Shown in pieces: positions 57,479-64,000 of a stretch of 64,000 nucleotides of DNA. The stretch's first letter is position 1. Every line of letters begins with the position of its first letter. The DNA is taken from contig NC_134032.1 in assembly GCF_964204645.1 (NCBI RefSeq), positions 13,696,275 through 13,760,274 of the forward strand, read 5' to 3'. The DNA is from Tubulanus polymorphus (taxonomy: Eukaryota > Nemertea > Palaeonemertea > Tubulaniformes > Tubulanidae). A program made the position numbers and the translations under genes. The notes beneath the pieces are model-generated. The model was not told the origin of the DNA. It worked only from the letters and a program-made list of their open reading frames with translations, and searched no databases.

Positions 57479-60400
57479 GTAATAATAATAAACACGAATT
57501 TGTAAAGCGCCTCTTTCCCTGTGTACAAAGTTCAGCTGTGCTGTCAAACCTGATTATTATTACCCAGCTTCTGTTACCATTCCATAGCAGTCTTACTCTC
57601 TCTGGGGAGATACAACACCGATCAGCAAATCACGATCAGGCGTCGTCAGCCGGTAGCAAGTGTGAATTAATGCCTTGCCTAAGGACACTACAGCATAGCC
57701 GGGGTTCGAACACTGGACATCTCGATTGAGAAGGCAACGCCTTTAACCTTTAGGCCATGCCACTCCACTATAACCAACTCGGATACAACGATTCATCGGA
57801 TTCTAACAAATATGAAATTTCGTCCTTAGTAAGACTAATTTCATACTGGATATAACGAACGTATCGGTTATAGCGAACATATTTTCTGGTCCTGTAAAGT
57901 TCGATGTAACGAGGTACAACTACACTAATACTATGGGTCTAGTTCCACAGTTCTGAGTTAGGATTTGACCCTGGGTTAAAACATTGAAAGTGAACTAACT
58001 TTAACTCAGAGTTAACTCTAACTCACAACTGTGGAACTGGGTCCTGGTAGTGTCTGAACTTAGTACTATTCGTCTGGTTGTATTTTTTGTAGGAATAAAC
58101 GTGGTTATCAGGAGTATCTAGACTGGGTTCAGTTGTGGTGTAAAACGGCTAAGGCCGACGCTTCGCTTCGTATGTACATGACCGATCAGTTACTGTTAGA
58201 ATGGATCCGCTGTACGCGCTGTAACAAGTGGCGCCGTCTGTCTAAACATAACGAACTAACCGAGCAGTTGATTCGTACGTACGTCTGTGAGGAACCGGAG
58301 AGGCAGGCGGGCGCTAAAACAACGGATTCATCACCGTGTGATACTCCGGAAAGCAAGGTAAGGAGAGTCAGGGGCAGGTGTACATATTATAGGAGTCAGC
58401 GGAAGGTGTACATATTGGAGTCAGGGGAAGGTGTATATATTATTGGAGTCAGGGGAAGGTGTACATATTATTGGAGTCAGGGGAAGGTGTATATATTATT
58501 GGAGTTAAAAGGTGTTATGTTATCAGCTTGGCAGGGTTTAGTGTTTAGTCTGAGCAGGTTCTGTAAAGAATCGGGGGAAAGGTGTACAGAGAGTCAGGCG
58601 ATGGTGTAAATTGATGTAATTATCTGTATATTTTCAGTTTGTGCAATATTGTAAGGAACCCAGTTGGTTGAAGGGGTTGAATTTACCGTTACTTCTACAC
58701 TATTCGCCGGCAGCGCCGTTCGTTACTAGCTACAAACCGGATCTAATTGGACTCAGTGCGACGTCTAATAACTATACCACCGCGCTGAAAAATGGTCACT
58801 TAACCAAAGGTACGTATGAGGGTGTATCATACAGTAAAACCTCCCTTTGTGAACACCTCCTGTTGTAAAAACTCTCTTTGCCTGGCACCAAATTTTCCTT
58901 AATCATTTTCAATAGAGCAGAACCTCCATTTAATGAACAGTGAACACCAATTTCTAGTACCACATGTGCATTTTACGTACCGGCACCTCTCTATAGTGAA
59001 CAGTGGCGGTCCCATTCCAGAATGTCTACACCGTTAAAATTTGTGAATAGCTAAGGCTATCAGTATAGGTGTCATATACCATATGTGCATAACTGATGGT
59101 CATTTCTGTTTCTGTATCAACAGTTGTGAGTTTGTCCTGATGAGGCACTTGGCAACGAGGAGGAGAACCGTTAATCAAATTACATGGTTCCCACAGAACA
59201 GGGAAATTGGGAAAACCTTTGGGAATTTTGAAATAATAATTCCCAATTTGGGAATTTGAGAAATTTTCCTCAAATTAGGGAAATTCATTTACTTTTCACG
59301 TATTGCATTTGGCAAGAGCAACTTACTTCAGCGATTTCCTTTGAAAATCACCATTACCAACCAGTCACCGCTAAAATGTTGACTAAGATGATGGTATCTG
59401 TTCGTTTTATGAAGGTCTGATTTTCCATTTGGGAAAATTGAAAAATCACCTGTGAAATACTTGGGAAAAACCTGGGAATTTTAATTGATGTAACCGTGGG
59501 AACCATGAAATTAATCATTCTTACTGAATAGCGTCGAGTGACGTGGATATTAACCACTGAAATGTTGTCTATTTTTAGAATCGGGATTAAGTCCGTATTT
59601 CAAACCGTTTAACAAAGAGAACGAAACGGAGAAAGCTTTACGTTTAAAACCCGATAAACTTCACATAGAGGAATTGATGGAGTTTCCCGAGTACGAGAAA
59701 TATCCGACCGTATACCTCGGCGTACGTAATTTAGTGTTATCCCTCTGGAATCTGAACTGTAAGGTAAGTTAGTTGTCGAGTCCACTCTCTTATGATTTAT
59801 CTGTCAATCATTAGTTTTGTCATCAATAGTTCCGTCAATAGTCTCATGGTATAGTCTCAGGGAATAGCAAATCATAGTGGCCACCCCATGGTTGTGTCAT
59901 GTGCTGTCATTCATTTTGAAGCTCCACCCACTTGTCGTCCAGAACTGCTGCCAACAGTTCCTGATTTTCAGTTTTTGTTATTATTATTTTGTTACATCGA
60001 CAAGAAATACTGATTTGTTTGATGCGTACAGAAATATGAAAGATGTTACTGAGGGTCTTAATGTTGATTACTGATTAATTTGAACAGAAATATGAAACAT
60101 GTTACTGAGGGTCTTACTGTTGATTACTGATTAATTTGAACAGAAATATGAAACATGTTACTGAGGGTCTTACTGTTGATTACTGATTAATCTGAACATT
60201 TTCATTCATTTACTGAAAAAGATTTAATTTATTACATATAGCACTTTTCAGAGGTCGGCAGCCATGCAATTATTGGTATGGTTAGCTCTACCATGTGTCA
60301 TTCATTATTAAGCTCCGCCCACTGGTTGTATTTGTAGGAGTGGTTAACGGCCGAGGCGTGTGAACCGTATCTGATTTGCGGCGGTACCGTGCGTATTCAC

Positions 60401-63400
60401 GTGTGTACGATACTGTTAGAGCGTATTGTACGATACCTCACGTATCGAGGTATCATCAATACGGGCGTGTTGATACCGCCGTCGTCGTGGTCACCGGTAT
60501 TAACCGCAGATACGAGAAAGCGCCACCGTGTGGTGATAATCGGAGCCGGTGCGGCGGGACTCGGAGCCGCAAGACATTTACAGAATTTAGGAGCCGAGGT
60601 AAAACATTTGATTTAGAGATGGATATTTAATTTGATTTAGAGATGGATATTTAATTTGATTTAGAGATGGATATTTAATTTGATTTAGAGATGGGTATTT
60701 AATTTGATTTAGAGATGGGTATTTAATTTGATTTAGAGATGGGTATTTAATTTGATTTAGAGATGGATATTTAATTTGATTTAGAGATGGATATTTAATT
60801 TGATTTAGAGATGGGTATTTAATTTGATTTAGAGATGGATATTTAATTTGATTTGGAGATTTGATTTCTGGAGATTATTTAATTTGATTTCAAGATGGAA
60901 ATTTAATTTGATTTAGAGATGGATATTTGATTTGATTTAGAGATGGATATTTAATTTGATTCAGAGATGGATATTTAATTTGATTTAGAGATGAATATTT
61001 GATTCTCTGCATTGATTCTCTGTGAAGAAAAACACAACACATGAGGTGGAATTTTTGAAATTTTCAAATCATCTCCAGGGCCCAGTTTCATGAAAAAGCG
61101 TAAACCTAAAACGGTTTAGTTTGAATTGTCGTCCTCATTGAAGACATTAAGTAGCCAATAACGATTACACCAAAAATTTGTATTAAACTTTTTTATGAAA
61201 CCCAGCGTTTACAGGTATCAATCAATCAGCACTGAAAGGGTTAATTTTTCTATTGATGTTGCAGGTGCTGGTGTTGGAGGCACAGGATCGAATCGGAGGA
61301 CGAGTTCACGACGATCAATCGCTCGGAGTCTGCGTCGGACGTGGAGCTCAAATAATCATCTGTTGCATTAATAATCCATTCTCAATGATGACCGAACAGG
61401 TAATTATCATTATATCTACTGCGGCAAGTGAGGATCCACCAGGTGGTGCTAGTGTGCAGTAGGACATTAGAAGCCTTTTTATGAACCAGCATAATCAGAA
61501 TAGATTAGCTATTTAGATTATATAGCCGATTAGTATCAATTATCATAACCGGCTATGTTGGTTGATAAAAACACGAGGTAGAAATTATCCAATTATGGTG
61601 CACTCAGCAGCAACTCACTACGGAGAACACCATCTTGGTTGGATTAGATAATCGGCATGCTTGCTCGCCGAGCGAGTATGCTGGGTATGCTAATCGATTA
61701 TGATAACCAATGTTCATAAAAATGACAGATTATGACATAATCCATGCTCATAAAAACGTTTGCATAATCGTGTACACTAATCGAGTGTTCATAAAAAGGC
61801 CTCAACTACTGTGGAAATAGAGGATTTTACTTGTAGATAGTGAAGATCCACCAGGTGTCGCTAGTGTGCAGTAGGACATCAACTACTGCGGCATTTGAGG
61901 ATTCCACTTGTGTCAGGTGGCGCTGATAGTCTTCAATTTCTTCTACATTGCAAATTAATTAAATCAAACCAAAGATTGTCACGAGTGTTAAACCAACCGT
62001 CAGTCACCCCATCTGGTGTTACTGACACCAATTAAACCAATTAATTCTAGGTTGAAAGATAACTAGTTTGTAATTGATGTAATTGTTTGTAGTTGGATTT
62101 ACCGATGAAACATATCCGCGAGAAATGCGATCTGATCGATGACAAAGGGAACGTGGTCGGCGATACGATCGATCGACGAGTTGATTTCCATTTCAACGCC
62201 ATGTTAGACATCGTCGCCGATTGGAGGAGAGATAAACGTTTAAACGATGATTCAAATCTTTACGGTGATTATAACCTTTAATCATTACCTTCGTTAATCA
62301 ATGACTATATATTTGATAAACCTTAATCCATTAATTGTTTGTTTCATCGATCAGATAAAATTGAAGAGATGCATAAAGATTTCCTATCAGAATCGCAGTT
62401 GAGTTTCTCAGAGGTGAGTTTCTTCTTATTGGAGTCAGGGAAAGGTGTACATATTATTGGAGTACCTACTTGCCCTGATGAGAATATACTTGTCCCGGGC
62501 AATAGGACACGTGCTTAGATCGGACCCTGTGTCATCTTTATTTTAACTCTTTGTAGGAAGAGCGTCAACTGTTTCAGTTTCACATCGGTAATTTAGAATA
62601 CGCGTGCGGCACCGACTTGCACAACGTCTCCGCGATTCACTGGGATCAGAACGAAAGGTATCCGCAGTTCACCGGCGAACACGTTTTACTCGTTAACGGA
62701 TACTCGCCGATACTCGATAAACTCGCCGCCGAGATCAACATCGAACGCGGGTGCCGAGTAACCGATATCGATTATACCGGCTCTGTTACCGTAGTAACGA
62801 CAGCAGACGGCAAAGAATATAAAGCAGACAAGGTAAAAGATTCATCGGTATTCAGGTTCCCTACGACTCCTTGGTTCCTTTAAAACTCTGTCAGACAGAA
62901 AATACTTTCAGCGGTCCTTTCAAGTACTTCTTTGTCCTTCTTATGGAAAAGGTTTGGGCAAACATCATCTTTGTCCTTCTTGGAGTAATTTGCAAAAGAA
63001 AATGGTCCGCGAAAAATACATAAAAATGAAATTTGGAAGAACTTTTTCATCTTAAGGAAGGACTTGCGATCATAAAGAAGGAATTTGTGAAGTACCGCTG
63101 GAAACCCTGAGGGTGCTTGAAACTCCTTTGAATTTAACAAAATGCTCGAGACTCCTTCAATTTTGAGAAATAGGCAGTTAGAAATGTTTGTCATTTTTGT
63201 AATTGTACAGTAGACTTCGCCAAAATCTGTTCAGTTGAGATCAGGATTATTTTCAATACCCAATTAGGCGGTTACCAAATTAGAAAACGAGTTAATTGTG
63301 TAAAGGATAAAAATTTGGTTATGAAAGCTCTGAATTCTGAAAATTACTGAGATAGAGTACTGATTTAGGAGGAGTGATGAAAGTGATGCAAACTCTTCTC

Positions 63401-64000
63401 TAAATTTCGAAATTTTCTCCTTGAAAACTCCTTATATCCAGGAATGACTGATCTGTATAGATACTAAACACTAGAAACTGTTTATCTATTGTTGTTGTAA
63501 TTATTAGGTGTTAGTGACGGTTCCCGTGACGATACTGAAACAACGAATGATTAAATTCAATCCCGAACTACCGAAACATAAACTGAAGGCTATTGATCAG
63601 ATTGGAGCTGGAATTATCGAGAAGGTAATAAGATAGCGTCAGCCCTGGAGAAATTTGGGGAGATTGGGTGTTGGACCCTAATACTCGGGAGAAGGGGTTA
63701 CCGTCCTTGAGGATCAAGGACAAATCTAGGAATTTGGGATTTAAAAAAAACTGGGAATTTTTTTTTTTGTTCGTCGGGGTTTTGTTTTTTTATAACATGG
63801 AAAAATCAGGGAAAGTTTTGAATTTTTGAATGGGAGGTAAAAGTGGCGCCGTCCTGTGATAGCTGTAGTTGTGTATGTATTATTTATTTCAGGTCGGGTT
63901 ACAGTTCAGTAAGAGATTCTGGACGGTGAAAGACGGCGATTTCTTCGGTTATTTACAATCGCAGCAGTCTCATCGCGGTCTGTTCAACGTGTTCTGGGAT
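55124..64000 (+). CDS. KDM1B: Lysine-specific histone demethylase 1B (LSD2), 5' part
   Basis: Thirteen exons with consistent phases: 55124-55215, 56550-56837, 56922-57011, 58093-58357, 58638-58809, 59579-59763, 60338-60598, 61265-61399, 62093-62264, 62355-62413, 62557-62832, 63508-63624, 63893 to the window end; 740 codons so far. Start [20 protein letters not shown] has a good context (AAGATGG). After a Lys/Ser-rich stretch come a zinc finger (CSNLKC, CC, SRWYH, YCNMCF, residues ~115-155) and a CW-type zinc finger ([23 protein letters not shown], ~185-235). A SWIRM domain follows ([20 protein letters not shown] to ~420), then the FAD-binding start of the amine oxidase ([29 protein letters not shown] from ~430) and [16 protein letters not shown]. 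The CW finger and N-terminal finger separate LSD2 from LSD1. It removes methyl groups from H3K4me1/2 in the nucleus using FAD. The C-terminal oxidase half lies beyond the window. Confidence 0.97.
55619..56114. mobile_element. ~490-bp foldback element, copy 2
   Basis: Same family as 37788-38284: AATGTCTATTTCAACCTGAC at the left, CAGTTTGAAATAGACATT at the right, centre near 55860 (CAACTTCAACTTGG). In KDM1B intron 1. The two copies differ at scattered positions, so they are separate old insertions. Confidence 0.9.
57225..57362. mobile_element. Palindromic MITE (CAGTTGCTCAAAAGTTGG)
   Basis: GACCAGTTGCTCAAAAGTTG and GTTAGAGTTAACC at the left, GGTTATCTTTAACC and CAACTTTTGAGCAACCGGCC at the right. 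KDM1B intron 3. Confidence 0.85.
57415..57930 (-). mobile_element. tRNA-derived SINE nested in a MITE
   Basis: Outer element: CTACAGTAGAACCTTATA at the left and AGGTACAACTACACTA at the right, with TATAACGAACGTATCGG inside, as in TATAACGAAC-type MITEs. Nested in it, on the minus strand, is a SINE. Its tRNA-like head near 57700-57775 has TGGCCTAAAGGTTAAAGGCG for the A box and GTGTTCGAACCCCGGC for the B box. A body with CTTTACAAATTC follows, and the tail is a long (TTA)n run (57437-57490). All in KDM1B intron 3. Confidence 0.7.
57935..58046. mobile_element. Palindromic MITE, CAGTTCCACAG family
   Basis: GTCTAGTTCCACAGTTCTGA at the left, CACAACTGTGGAACTGGGTC at the right, same family as 40490-40592. 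It ends about 45 bases before the acceptor of KDM1B exon 4. Confidence 0.85.
58362..58515 (+). repeat. ~28-bp tandem repeat after KDM1B exon 4
   Basis: Units of GGAGTCAGGGGAAGGTGTA and CATATTATT; about five copies starting at the donor GTAAGGAGAGTCAGGGG, which itself resembles the unit. One copy of the unit also occurs at 62430-62462 (GGAGTCAGGGAAAGGTGTAC) after exon 10. Confidence 0.9.
59935..60268 (+). mobile_element. Dispersed repeat, GCTGCCAAC ends, with internal tandem
   Basis: AGAACTGCTGCCAACAGTTC at the left and GAGGTCGGCAGCCATGC at the right. Three copies of a 57-base unit (AACAGAAATATGAAACATGT, TACTGAGGGTCTTACTGTTG) lie inside. Reverse-complement relative of 41690-41965. KDM1B intron 6. 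Confidence 0.75.
60603..61015 (+). repeat. 24-bp minisatellite after KDM1B exon 7
   Basis: About sixteen units of TTTGATTTAGAGATGGATATTTAA (given here in two parts: TTTGATTTAGAG, ATGGATATTTAA). The array begins within ten bases of the exon 7 donor (GTAAAACATTTGATTTAGAG), as if the start of the intron had been the seed. Confidence 0.95.
61079..61208. mobile_element. Palindromic element (CAGTTTCATGAAAAA ends)
   Basis: GGGCCCAGTTTCATGAAAAA at the left against TTTTTTATGAAACCCAGCG at the right; inner parts complementary in places (CTAAAACGGTTTAG). KDM1B intron 7. Confidence 0.6.
61429..61882. mobile_element. MITE flanked by a 38-bp local repeat
   Basis: GAAGCCTTTTTATGAACC near 61470 and GTTCATAAAAAGGCCTC near 61787 are inverted ends of a ~330-bp element. 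Outside it GATCCACCAGGTG and GCTAGTGTGCAGTAGGACAT occur on both sides (61430-61466 and 61845-61880), so either the element inserted within a tandem repeat or the flank was duplicated with it. KDM1B intron 8. Confidence 0.7.
62855..63470. mobile_element. Foldback element, CCTTGAAAA family, second copy
   Basis: GGTTCCCTACGACTCC at the left and CTTATATCCAGGAATGACTG plus ATCTGTATAG at the right; inside CTTTGTCCTTCTT and its complements. The right end, reversed, is exactly the unit of the minisatellites at 30880-31310 and 36786-37400. KDM1B intron 11. Confidence 0.65.

Overview
The window is eukaryotic nuclear DNA from an animal. Genes are split by GT-AG introns, three recognisable or well-supported nuclear genes are present, and most of the rest is dispersed repeat. 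The two genes identified by name (ECHDC3 and KDM1B/LSD2) are animal genes. The repeat content (foldback MITEs, tRNA-derived SINE heads, a Penelope-like element with a GIY-YIG domain, short LINE tails) suggests a marine invertebrate, perhaps a lophotrochozoan such as a mollusc. That placement is inference; no species can be read from the sequence.

Layout. 1-10.4 kb: a large degenerate tandem array whose units, read on the minus strand, look like short exons, with repeated TTTTCAG acceptors and GTGAGT donors. Similar exon-like pieces recur at 11.9-12.1 kb and 23.5-24.3 kb, so the array may be part of one minus-strand gene. 12.2-22.9 kb: a block bounded by roughly 0.7 kb inverted G-rich/C-rich arms. 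It holds a 4 kb palindrome-rich GGCCCGGGCC array and a decayed Penelope-like retroelement. 25.3-32.9 kb: a plus-strand coiled-coil protein gene of about ten exons. 34.3-39.8 kb: a complete nine-exon minus-strand ECHDC3 gene. 41-52.5 kb: a cluster of small secreted cysteine-rich peptide genes on the minus strand (two intact, one broken), made partly by a segmental duplication that carries the promoter and 5' UTR exon. 53-55 kb: a diverged tandem duplication with no clear gene. 55.1 kb to the window end: the first 13 exons (740 codons) of KDM1B/LSD2 on the plus strand, cut by the window edge before the C-terminal half of the oxidase domain.

How the genes relate. KDM1B is a nuclear FAD-dependent H3K4me1/2 demethylase and ECHDC3 a mitochondrial crotonase-fold protein; they are neighbours, not a pathway. 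The coiled-coil gene and ECHDC3 converge and are about 1.5 kb apart at their 3' ends. Their introns carry minisatellites of the same sequence, which also matches the end of a dispersed foldback element. The cysteine-rich peptide cluster is the clearest gene family with recent local duplication. The exon-like array at 1-12 kb is the most unusual structure and the best candidate for something undescribed, although many of its units carry stops or frameshifts.
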